Assembly: GCF_030015065.1 (NCBI RefSeq)
Contig: NZ_JAIVFN010000004.1
Coordinates: 44,210-108,209, forward strand
Source of the DNA: Xanthobacter autotrophicus
GTDB taxonomy: Bacteria; Pseudomonadota; Alphaproteobacteria; Rhizobiales; Xanthobacteraceae
Direction of reading: 5' to 3'
DNA: 64,000 nt
Numbering within the stretch: the stretch's first letter is position 1; each line of letters opens with the position of its first letter. The notes beneath the pieces were generated by a model, which saw nothing but the letters and a program-made list of their open reading frames with translations, did not search any database and was not told where the DNA came from. Positions 16,749 through 25,400 of this stretch are shown here, in pieces. The position numbers and the translations under genes are program-made.

Positions 16749-17633
16749 ATGAAAGTGACCGCAGCGGCGTTGAAGTGGGGGGTGGAGCGCCGTCTCGAGT
16801 TCGTCGAGTTCCGGTTGTTCTGGGAAGGGTCGATCAATCGTGCCGACCTCGTGGAATTTTTTGGCGTGTCAGTGCCCCAGGCGTCGAAGGACCTGGCCCT
16901 CTATCAAGAGCGCGCGCCGGGAAACATGGACTACGATACGCGGGAGAAGCGTTATGTAGCGGCAGACAAGTTCGTCCTGCGTTTTCTTGAACCCGATCCG
17001 TATGTCTATCTTGCGCAGCTTCGGTCAGTCGCCGAAGGCGCGGTGCCGACCCACGATTCTTGGATCTCCACGCTGCCGAATGCGGATGTGGCGCTGACCC
17101 CAAAACGGGACATCGACATCCAGGTCTTGCGCCTTGTGCTCGACGCAGTGCGCGAGAGCGGATCGGTGGAAATCTTCTATCAGTCGATGAACAAGGTTCG
17201 GCCAGATCCCATCTGGCGTCGAATTACACCGCATGCCTTCGGTTTTGACGGCTTCCGATGGCACGTGCGCGCCTATTGCCACCTCGAGAACAGGTTCAAG
17301 GACTTCCTGCTCCCACGGATCCTCGAGGTGCGGGGTAAGGGCAAGCCCGGGGCGACCGGCGAGCAAGATTGGCTCTGGAACAACTTCTTCGATGTAGTCA
17401 TTGGACCCCATCCGGATTTAACGGAAAGTCAGAAGAAGGTGGTCGCCAAGGATTATGGGCTGGACCAGGGCAATGGTGTGCTGTCCGTTCGGTATGCGAT
17501 GCTTTTCTATGTTCTGAAGCGACTTGGCCTGCTCGGCGATGCGGCCAAGCAGAGTGCTCGCACACAGCATATTGTCGCGCTAAACCGCAAGGAAACCGAG
17601 GCTGCGCTGAACAAGGCGGAGCTTCTGATATGA
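16749..17633 (+). CDS. WYL-domain transcriptional regulator with N-terminal wHTH (BrxR/CapW-like), 294 aa
   Basis: Residues 1-90 form a winged helix (GVERRLEFVEFRLFWEGSIN, then DLVEFFGVSVPQASKDLALYQ as recognition helix). A central WYL domain (about 130-205) has the VEIFYQSM and RRITPHAFGFDGFRWHVRAYC motifs, and a C-terminal WCX-type extension ends near 285. The length matches BrxR/CapW, dimeric repressors that sense nucleic-acid ligands and control BREX, CBASS and other defence operons. The ATG at 16749 has GGAGA 9 bases upstream. It is the first gene of the rightward arm, 25 bases before the helicase start, and probably represses both divergent arms until infection (inference). Confidence 0.85.
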   Translation: MKVTAAALKWGVERRLEFVEFRLFWEGSINRADLVEFFGVSVPQASKDLALYQERAPGNMDYDTREKRYVAADKFVLRFLEPDPYVYLAQLRSVAEGAVPTHDSWISTLPNADVALTPKRDIDIQVLRLVLDAVRESGSVEIFYQSMNKVRPDPIWRRITPHAFGFDGFRWHVRAYCHLENRFKDFLLPRILEVRGKGKPGATGEQDWLWNNFFDVVIGPHPDLTESQKKVVAKDYGLDQGNGVLSVRYAMLFYVLKRLGLLGDAAKQSARTQHIVALNRKETEAALNKAELLI

Positions 17634-17658
17634 CGATATTGTGGGGGAGCGCCGGCTG

Positions 17659-20600
17659 ATGACCGCCAAGCTCGAAAGCATCAAGAACGGCGCCTCCGTC
17701 CGCGGCATCGCGTCTGCGCAGCCCGTGCAGATCGTGTCCGTGGACTGGATCGGAGATCAGGCGATCAATGTCGTCTACCGCGACCACAACGGCTCGGTCG
17801 CGGAGTCTGTTCTCTACAGGGACGACGAGCATCGTCTCGAGGTCGAGCAGGACGGGCGGCCCTGGTCGTTCGACGCGGATGGTGCGTTGCTTCGATTGGT
17901 GACCGAAGCCAACCGCATCAAGCTTGCCCATTTTTTCGATCCTTATCTGGCCATCCACACCAGCCTCGTCGATCCGCTGCCTCATCAGATTTCGGCAGTC
18001 TATGGCGAGATGCTTCCGCGGCAGCCGTTGCGATTTCTGCTCGCAGATGATCCCGGCGCCGGCAAGACGATCATGGCGGGCTTGCTGATCAAGGAACTCA
18101 TCGCGCGGAGCGACCTCGAGCGTTGCCTCGTGGTCGCCCCCGGCAGCCTGGTCGAACAGTGGCAAGATGAACTGGGTCAGAAGTTCAATCTCGAGTTCGA
18201 CATTCTGACGCGGGACATGATCGAGACGTCTCGCTCGGGGAACCCGTTCAACGACCGGGATCGACTTATCGTTCGCCTCGACGTTCTGGCCCGCAACGAA
18301 GACCTGCAAGAAAAGCTCATGAGCGCCCGCGAGTGGGACCTCGTCATCTGCGACGAAGCCCACCGGATGTCGGCAACCTATTTCGGTGGCGAGGTCAAAT
18401 ACACGCGGCGATATCAGGTTGGTCAGAAGCTCGGCCAGGTCTGCCGGCATCTGCTGCTCATGTCGGCGACGCCGCATAACGGCAAGGAAGAGGACTTTCA
18501 GCTCTTCATGGCGCTGCTCGACGGCGACCGGTTCGAGGGGCGTTTCCGTGATGGCGTCCATTATGCCGATACGGAAGACATGATGCGGCGCCTGACGAAG
18601 GAAGAGCTGCTGAGGTTCGACGGTCGGCCGCTCTTTCCCGAGCGCCGAGCCCGCACGGTCAAGTACCAACTCTCGGAAGGCGAGGCTGCGCTCTACGCCG
18701 CCGTGACCGAATATGTGCGAACCGAGATGAACCGGGTTCAGCGGTTTGCTGAGGGAGATGGCAAGAAGCGCAATAATGTCGGATTCGCCCTGCAGATCCT
18801 GCAGCGTCGCCTCGCTTCCTCACCGGCTGCCATCTATCAGTCGCTGAAGCGTCGCCGCGAACGGCTCGAGACCGAGCTGGGCGAAGCGAGGCTCGCGGCC
18901 AAGGGACGGCGTGCCGGTATCGGCGAGCCGTCGGTGAGCTCCGATGTTCTCGGCAACATCGACGAGTACGGACAGGACGAAATCGATGAGCTCGAAGAGC
19001 TGATTTCGACTGGCGCGACGACGGCGGAGACCGTCGAGCAGCTGGCTCTCGAAGTCGACACGCTCAAGGGGCTGGAGTCGATGGCGCTCGGCGTCCTTCG
19101 CTCCGGTGTCGATACGAAGTGGACCCAGCTGAACCGCATTCTCGACGACGATCTCATGATCGACGCCGCCGGAAATCGCCGGAAGCTGATCATCTTCACC
19201 GAGCCCAAGGACACGCTTCATTACCTGCTCGACAAAGTGCGCGCGCGCCTTGGGAGCCCTGAAGCCGTGGACGTCATCCATGGTGGTGTGTCGCGCGAGG
19301 AGCGGAGGAAAGTGATCGAGCGCTTCATGCAGGACAAGGACTTGCTTGTGCTCATCGCCAACGATGCGGCGGGCGAAGGCGTGAACCTCCAGCGCGGCCA
19401 CTTGATGGTCAACTACGACCTTCCATGGAACCCCAACAAGATCGAGCAGCGCTTCGGCCGCATCCATCGAATCGGGCAGACCGAAGTTTGCCACCTCTGG
19501 AATCTTGTGGCGGCCGACACGCGTGAGGGCGAGGTCTACGGGCGTCTGCTCGAAAAGCTTGAGGCGGCGCGGGAGGCTCTGGGTGGGCGCGTCTATGATG
19601 TGCTCGGTGAGCTCTTCGAAGGGACTGCGCTGAAAGACCTTCTTTTCCAGGCCATCCAGTATGGCGAACAGGAGGAGGTGAGGGCCCGCTTGTTCCGCCA
19701 AGTCGATGGCGCAGTCGACCAGACGCACCTGCTGGAACTTCTGCGTCGACGCGCGCTCACAAACGACACCATGCCCCAGGCCAAGGTCGAAGAGCTGCGG
19801 CTCGAGATGGAGCGCGCCGAAGCGTTGCGCCTGCAGCCGCACCACATTCAGAGCTTCTTTGTCGAGGCATTCCAGCATCTGGGCGGCCGTTTGAAGCGCC
19901 GTGAAGAGGGCCGCTGGGAAATCACGCACGTTCCAGTGCGGATCAGGGAGCGCGATCGCCAAATCGGCACGGGCGCGCCTATCCAGAAGCAGTACGAGCG
20001 GGTCTGCTTCGAGAAGAGCAAGATCAATCAACAGCCGGTCGCTGCGTTCATCTGCCCGGGACATCCGCTGCTGGAGGCTGTGATCAGCCTCATCCGGGAG
20101 CAGTACGAGCAGATCATGCGCCAGGGCGCGATACTGGTGGACGAAACCGATACTGGCGACGCGCTGTCCGCTGTCTTCCTGCTGGAGCACACGGTCCAGG
20201 ACGCCCGCACGACGAGCGGCGGCAAGCCGCATGTCATTTCTCAGCGCTTGCAGTTTGCCGCGATCGACAAGGCCGGGAGTGCCAGCAACGCTGGTATCGC
20301 GCCTCATCTCAATCTCCGGCCCGCCGCACCAGAAGAAGTCGACCTGATTCGAGACCTGCTTGATGAGGATTGGCTGACCACCGAGCTAGAGAAAACCGCG
20401 ATCCGCTTTGCCACAGTGGAGCTGGCGCAAGGACACGTCGCCGAAGTCAAGGCGCGGCGCATACCTGAAATCGAGAAGGTCGAGCAGGAGGTACGTGCCC
20501 GCCTCAAGAAGGAAATCAACTACTGGGACTCGCGGGCCTTCGAGCTGAAAGAAGAAGAGAAGGCCGGCAAGAAGACGCGGCTCAGCTGGCAGAACGCCCA

Positions 20601-21162
20601 GCGGCGCGCCGAGGATCTGGCGGAGCGGCAGAAGCGCCGGATGGATCAGCTCGAGCGGGAGCGGTTTATTTCATCGCAGCCGCCGCGGGTGCGCGGCGGC
20701 ATGGTCGTCATTCCGCGCGGGCTGCTCAAAGCCCGGCAGAACCCTACGGTACCCAATCATTTTGCCGAAGATCCGGCGGCGCGGAAAGAGATCGAGCTCG
20801 CGGCCATGCAGGCTGTGATGGCGGCGGAGCGAGCGCTTGGGCACGAACCGCTCGACGTGTCCGCCCAAAAGATTGGCTACGACATCGCCTCCCACAATCC
20901 GAAGTCCGGACACCTTCGCTTTATCGAGGTCAAGGGCCGGATCGACGGTGCGGACTCCGTGATGATCACGCGGCAGGAGATCATCACCTCCCTTCATGAG
21001 CCGGAAAAGTTCATCCTCGCGGTCGTGGCCGTCAATGGCGGGTTTGCGCACGAGCCGCGATATGTGCGGGGCGCGCTTATTGAACGCGAGCCGTCCTTCC
21101 TGGAGACAGCGATCCAGTTTGACCTGCGGCGTCTGCTTGAACGTGCGGTGCCGCCATCATGA
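17659..21162 (+). CDS. DrmD-like SNF2-family helicase with C-terminal DUF3883-like domain, 1167 aa
   Basis: Helicase motifs run DDPGAGKTIMAG (near 130), VICDEAHRMS (near 230), LLMSATPHNGK, LLVLIANDAAGEGVNLQ and the motif VI RFGRIHRIGQ (near 604). A coiled, charged region follows (about 930-1010), then a DUF3883/NOV-like C-terminal domain (about 1045-1140) with GYDIASHN and RFIEVKGR, reminiscent of a PD-(D/E)XK fold (D, E-x-K). This layout is that of DrmD of class 1 DISARM and related helicases. The start at 17659 has GGGGGAG 9 bases upstream. The gene's stop overlaps the next start (ATGA). The role is presumably ATP-driven translocation on invader DNA, with DUF3883 for recognition or cutting. 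Confidence 0.87.
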   Translation: MTAKLESIKNGASVRGIASAQPVQIVSVDWIGDQAINVVYRDHNGSVAESVLYRDDEHRLEVEQDGRPWSFDADGALLRLVTEANRIKLAHFFDPYLAIHTSLVDPLPHQISAVYGEMLPRQPLRFLLADDPGAGKTIMAGLLIKELIARSDLERCLVVAPGSLVEQWQDELGQKFNLEFDILTRDMIETSRSGNPFNDRDRLIVRLDVLARNEDLQEKLMSAREWDLVICDEAHRMSATYFGGEVKYTRRYQVGQKLGQVCRHLLLMSATPHNGKEEDFQLFMALLDGDRFEGRFRDGVHYADTEDMMRRLTKEELLRFDGRPLFPERRARTVKYQLSEGEAALYAAVTEYVRTEMNRVQRFAEGDGKKRNNVGFALQILQRRLASSPAAIYQSLKRRRERLETELGEARLAAKGRRAGIGEPSVSSDVLGNIDEYGQDEIDELEELISTGATTAETVEQLALEVDTLKGLESMALGVLRSGVDTKWTQLNRILDDDLMIDAAGNRRKLIIFTEPKDTLHYLLDKVRARLGSPEAVDVIHGGVSREERRKVIERFMQDKDLLVLIANDAAGEGVNLQRGHLMVNYDLPWNPNKIEQRFGRIHRIGQTEVCHLWNLVAADTREGEVYGRLLEKLEAAREALGGRVYDVLGELFEGTALKDLLFQAIQYGEQEEVRARLFRQVDGAVDQTHLLELLRRRALTNDTMPQAKVEELRLEMERAEALRLQPHHIQSFFVEAFQHLGGRLKRREEGRWEITHVPVRIRERDRQIGTGAPIQKQYERVCFEKSKINQQPVAAFICPGHPLLEAVISLIREQYEQIMRQGAILVDETDTGDALSAVFLLEHTVQDARTTSGGKPHVISQRLQFAAIDKAGSASNAGIAPHLNLRPAAPEEVDLIRDLLDEDWLTTELEKTAIRFATVELAQGHVAEVKARRIPEIEKVEQEVRARLKKEINYWDSRAFELKEEEKAGKKTRLSWQNAQRRAEDLAERQKRRMDQLERERFISSQPPRVRGGMVVIPRGLLKARQNPTVPNHFAEDPAARKEIELAAMQAVMAAERALGHEPLDVSAQKIGYDIASHNPKSGHLRFIEVKGRIDGADSVMITRQEIITSLHEPEKFILAVVAVNGGFAHEPRYVRGALIEREPSFLETAIQFDLRRLLERAVPPS

Positions 21163-24100
21163 GTGCGGACCGCCGATCCGCGCCTGTCGTGGCTGAGCCA
21201 CCGGCTTTCTTCCATCCGATCAGGGATGGTGCGTCGAAGCGCTGGAATCAGCTTGAGGCCGACCCCGAGCTTGCCGGGCCGTGGCACCAACTGTTCAAGC
21301 AGGTGCAGAGCCCGCGCCATATCCTGTCCGAGCTGCTTCAGAATGCCGACGATGCCGGCGCGACCGAGGCGCGCGTCTCGATCGAAGACCAGCGTTTCGT
21401 GTTCGAGCACAACGGCGAAGACTTTGTCGAAGCGCACTTCGCCTCTATCTGCCGCTTCGGCTACTCGAACAAACGTGCGCTTCACACCATCGGGTTCCGA
21501 GGGATCGGCTTTAAGAGCACGTTCAGCCTGGGCGATCGCGTCGAGCTGTTCACCCCCACATTGTCTGTTGCCTTCGAGCGGAACCGCTTCACCGAGCCGC
21601 ATTGGATTGACGGCCGCCGCACGACTCAGAGCGTCACGCGCGTCGAAGTGGCTATTGCCAACCCACTTCTCTGCCGCGAGGTCGAGAAGAACCTCGATGA
21701 CTGGCTGAAGAGCCCGGTTTCGCTGCTGTTCTTCAAGAAAATTCGGCGTCTTCAGATTGGCGATCGGGTGGTCCACTGGCAAAGCCTCGGACCAGGCCCT
21801 GTCGCCGAGAGCGAGTGGATGTCGCTGGACGACAAGGGCGATGACGCCTTTCTCCTGGTCCGGTCGGCCGAAGAAGCGTTCCCCGCTGATGCGCTCGACG
21901 AGATCCGCAAGGAACGGATGCTCGGTGCCGAGGACGGCGGCGACTTCCCGCCCTGCCGGGTCGAGATCGTCTTGGGCGCAAAGGGCCGGCTTTATGTCGT
22001 GCTGCCAACGGGTGTTGAGACGCCGCTCCCGTTCGCCTGCAACGCTCCGTTCATCCAGGATCCCGCCCGCCTTAAAATCAAGGACCCCGAGACCTCGCCG
22101 ACAAACCGCTGGCTGCTGAAACGTGCCGGCGAACTCGCGGCCAAGGCGATGGTGGAATGGCTCGAACAGACCAAGACCGGTGTTCTGGATCGAGCTGCGG
22201 CCTATGGCCTGCTGCCTGACGTTGACCGAGAGGCAAGCACACTTGAGGGCTCTTGCGCGGCCATCGTCGAGCTGGCGTTCGCCGATGCGGTCGAGGACCG
22301 GCCGATCCTGCTGACCGATGAGGGCAAGCTGGTTGCCGCCGACGCGGCGATCGTGATCCCGCTGCCGATCTTCGATATCTGGCCGGCGGAGCAGGCGATG
22401 GCTCTGTTGGATGAGAAGTCGCGGCCAGCCTTGTGTCGGCATGTCTCGGCCGCCGACCGGACCAAGCTGGTTCACTGGAACCTGGTCGAGGAGTTTTCGA
22501 AGAGCGATCTTCTCGCTCGCCTCCGCACAAGCCACCTGCCTCGGCCGTCCACATGGCGGCATCTGCTGAACCTTTGGACTTACATCGCGCCCGAGGTGAC
22601 GGGATGGCAGAGCCATCAACCGGAGCGACTCCGCATCGTTCCCGTCCAGGGCAAGGAAGTGCTCTATTCGGCGTCTGAGGTGGTGCGGCTCGGGGAGAAG
22701 AAGCTGCTCCAGTCCGATGATGACTGGGAGTTTCTCGCGGGGCATCTGATTGTCCTCAATCAGAACTGGACCCGCTTTCTGGCGGAGCAACGCCGGGACA
22801 AGGGCGACGGCGATGGCCGATCTGACCCGACCCAAGCCGCCTTTGCGGTGCTCAAGAAAATCGGCCTCGACGACACGAGTGACGTCAACGCGGTGATCGA
22901 ACGGGTCGCTGCCGACTTCTTTGGAACAAGCGGCATCAAGCTGGCCGAGTGCGTGCAACTGGCCCAGATCGCGGCAAAGCTTGGTGCGACCGCGGGCGAA
23001 GCATTTCGCTATGCCTGCGCTGATCGGAAGCTTCGACAGGTCGCCACAGCGATCCTGTATGACCAAGACGGCACCCTGGAAGACCTGTTGCCGGAGACTG
23101 CACGGCAGACGCAGCTCCTGCACCCCGATTATGTGGCCAGCTTCACCTCTTGTTCGCGCGAGGATTGGCTGCGGTGGGTGTCGTCCGGCCGTTCGGGACT
23201 ACAGACCTTCGCACCGCTGACCGCAAAGCGGACAAACGTCTATGGGCGCCAGCAGGTGGACGCCGAGGCCAAAAAACGTGGTCTGCGCGGAGCGCTCTAT
23301 TACCCCTATGTGACGAGCCAGTTCGTCGTCGAGGACTGGGATGTCCCGGCCGAGTACTGGCGGCACTGGGAGGCGCTGGCGAAGTCCGACCCACAAATTT
23401 GGGCCAAGGTCGCCGGGCGGATTTTGGAGCAGCGGGACAGCTACTGGTCTCGTGCATCAAGTGCGCGCTTGTCCCAGGTCGCGACCACGGGATCGACCCG
23501 ATCGCTGACGTCAGAGCCGCTGCTGGCGGACTGGTTGCTGAAGCTCAGGTCGAAGCCCTGCCTTCCCGATACGCGCGACATGATCCATGTCCCTGCCGAT
23601 CTGCTCCGGAGGACGCCGGAGACGGAATCACTCATGGATGTCGAGCCATTCGTGCACGGTCTCCTTGATCGGGAGACGACGCGGCCGCTGCTCGATCTGC
23701 TCGGCGTTCGCAGCTCGCCAAGCGGGCCAGGCCGATTGCTCGACCGGCTGCGCGCGCTGGCGAAGTCGGACAAGGCGCCGGCCCATGAGGTCGAGAAATG
23801 GTATCGCCGCCTCGACCAGATGCTCGATGCCGCTTCCACGCCTGACGCCCAGAGCATCAAGGACGCGTTCAAGGCAGAGAAGCTGATCCTCGCGCAGGAC
23901 GGCACCTGGGTGACGTCGGGCGGGGTTTTCCTGGCCGGGGACGAAGAGGATGTCCCGGGCGCCGCGGTCATCCGCGCCTCGGTACTTGATCTGACCCTAT
24001 GGCGCCGCATCGGCGTTGCTGAGCGGCCGTCAGCGGATCTGGCGTTGCAATGGCTGGGTGCGCTTCCCTCCGGTAAGGCGCTCTCGCCTGATGACGCGCG

Positions 24101-25400
24101 CCGTGTGCGGACACTCATGTCCCGATACCCGACCCGCATCTGGGAAGAGTGCCGGCATTGGGTGAACCTGTCCGGCGAATGGGTCGAAACCGACGCGCTC
24201 GCCTATGGGCTCAGCATGCAGAGCCTGTTCACCTACGGGCATCTCCACGACTGGGTGAAGCGCAAGACAGCCGATTTCCGGCAGCTCTCGGCCGAAACGG
24301 TGCGCAATCCGCCATTTTCGTCGCTTCAGGCATTGTCCGATCTCGTCGAGGAGCGCTTCAACCAGCCTCCCCTGTTTCCGGGTCTGGAAGACAGGCGCGC
24401 TTGGCTCACGGCCTTCGGCACGCAGCTTGCGCGGATCGAACTGGCCGACCCTGGCGAGACCGAGCGCGTGCGCACGGTCGCAGCGGCGATCGCGGCGACC
24501 AGCTGGGTCGCCGCCCCGAAGCTGGAAGTGATCCCTTATCTGGACGGCGTGCCGGCTGGCACGGCGCGGCTCACGGATATTCTGTGGCTGGACGGCAAGC
24601 TGTTCGTCAGCCCGCTGTCGAAGGCGAAGCTTGCCAAGCGCGTGCCGGAAGAGATCGGCAAGGGCCTGAGCGCCGATATTCGTGCCGCGCTGGCCTATGC
24701 GTTCGAGCGGTCGCCTGCTGACATCAAGGACTATCTCGAAGAGAACTTCACGCTTGGCCCAGAGCAGACGACGGTCGCGCCTGTGGTGGAGGTTCCGCCT
24801 GCGGCTGCCGCTGGCGGAGGCGAAGCGGTCGATGAGCCGGCCGAGCACTCTCAGCAAGCGGCGTCGGACGATGGCGAGGCCGGGTCGGTGATCGACGAGG
24901 ACTTGTCCGAGGACGAGGATCCCACGAACCCGCCGGAACCAGAGGCACCGCCCCAGGAGGCCGAAGGCGGGTTGTTGGAGCCGGAGACCGTCAGCCGTCC
25001 GCGCCCGCCGCAGAAGCCAGCGCGGCCCAGCGTCATCGCCCGCTTCGCGTTGGCGCTCGGCTACAAGCCCGATGGCGAGGATCGCTTCTACCATGCGGAT
25101 GGCAGCTGGATCGGCCGCGCCAACGGCGCACGCTTCCCGTGGGAGCGTCGCTCGGCAGGCGGTGAGGTGCAGCGGCATTACTATCCGAAAGAGCATTGCC
25201 TGGAGCGTGAACCGCTTCAGATCGAGGCCGACGTCTGGGGCCTGCTCGACCAGAAGCCCGACGCTTACTCATTCATTCTCGTCAACCCTGAGGGTGAACC
25301 CGTCGAAATGACGGGCGCTCGCCTGCGCGCATTGCGCGATGGCGGCGAGATCACCATTCACCCCGCAACATACAGGCTCGTCTATGACCTCGACCAATAA
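21159..25400 (+). CDS. Sacsin/NOV-type GHKL-ATPase protein, 1413 aa
   Basis: The N-terminus holds a HSP90-like (GHKL) ATPase of sacsin type: N-box ELLQNADDAGATEA (about 55-68), a HNG turn (near 86), and GFRGIGFKSTFSLGDRVELF (about 110-130) with the glycine lid. A very long helical middle follows, then an acidic Pro/Glu-rich linker (about 1205-1290) and a 120-residue C-terminal globular domain. I do not recognise that domain; it has two Trp-rich segments. Large sacsin-like ATPases co-occur with DrmD-like helicases and DUF1156 methylases in defence islands, with unknown mechanism. The start ATGA overlaps the helicase stop and the end overlaps the methylase start by 17 bases. Confidence 0.85.
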   Translation: MSADRRSAPVVAEPPAFFHPIRDGASKRWNQLEADPELAGPWHQLFKQVQSPRHILSELLQNADDAGATEARVSIEDQRFVFEHNGEDFVEAHFASICRFGYSNKRALHTIGFRGIGFKSTFSLGDRVELFTPTLSVAFERNRFTEPHWIDGRRTTQSVTRVEVAIANPLLCREVEKNLDDWLKSPVSLLFFKKIRRLQIGDRVVHWQSLGPGPVAESEWMSLDDKGDDAFLLVRSAEEAFPADALDEIRKERMLGAEDGGDFPPCRVEIVLGAKGRLYVVLPTGVETPLPFACNAPFIQDPARLKIKDPETSPTNRWLLKRAGELAAKAMVEWLEQTKTGVLDRAAAYGLLPDVDREASTLEGSCAAIVELAFADAVEDRPILLTDEGKLVAADAAIVIPLPIFDIWPAEQAMALLDEKSRPALCRHVSAADRTKLVHWNLVEEFSKSDLLARLRTSHLPRPSTWRHLLNLWTYIAPEVTGWQSHQPERLRIVPVQGKEVLYSASEVVRLGEKKLLQSDDDWEFLAGHLIVLNQNWTRFLAEQRRDKGDGDGRSDPTQAAFAVLKKIGLDDTSDVNAVIERVAADFFGTSGIKLAECVQLAQIAAKLGATAGEAFRYACADRKLRQVATAILYDQDGTLEDLLPETARQTQLLHPDYVASFTSCSREDWLRWVSSGRSGLQTFAPLTAKRTNVYGRQQVDAEAKKRGLRGALYYPYVTSQFVVEDWDVPAEYWRHWEALAKSDPQIWAKVAGRILEQRDSYWSRASSARLSQVATTGSTRSLTSEPLLADWLLKLRSKPCLPDTRDMIHVPADLLRRTPETESLMDVEPFVHGLLDRETTRPLLDLLGVRSSPSGPGRLLDRLRALAKSDKAPAHEVEKWYRRLDQMLDAASTPDAQSIKDAFKAEKLILAQDGTWVTSGGVFLAGDEEDVPGAAVIRASVLDLTLWRRIGVAERPSADLALQWLGALPSGKALSPDDARRVRTLMSRYPTRIWEECRHWVNLSGEWVETDALAYGLSMQSLFTYGHLHDWVKRKTADFRQLSAETVRNPPFSSLQALSDLVEERFNQPPLFPGLEDRRAWLTAFGTQLARIELADPGETERVRTVAAAIAATSWVAAPKLEVIPYLDGVPAGTARLTDILWLDGKLFVSPLSKAKLAKRVPEEIGKGLSADIRAALAYAFERSPADIKDYLEENFTLGPEQTTVAPVVEVPPAAAAGGGEAVDEPAEHSQQAASDDGEAGSVIDEDLSEDEDPTNPPEPEAPPQEAEGGLLEPETVSRPRPPQKPARPSVIARFALALGYKPDGEDRFYHADGSWIGRANGARFPWERRSAGGEVQRHYYPKEHCLEREPLQIEADVWGLLDQKPDAYSFILVNPEGEPVEMTGARLRALRDGGEITIHPATYRLVYDLDQ

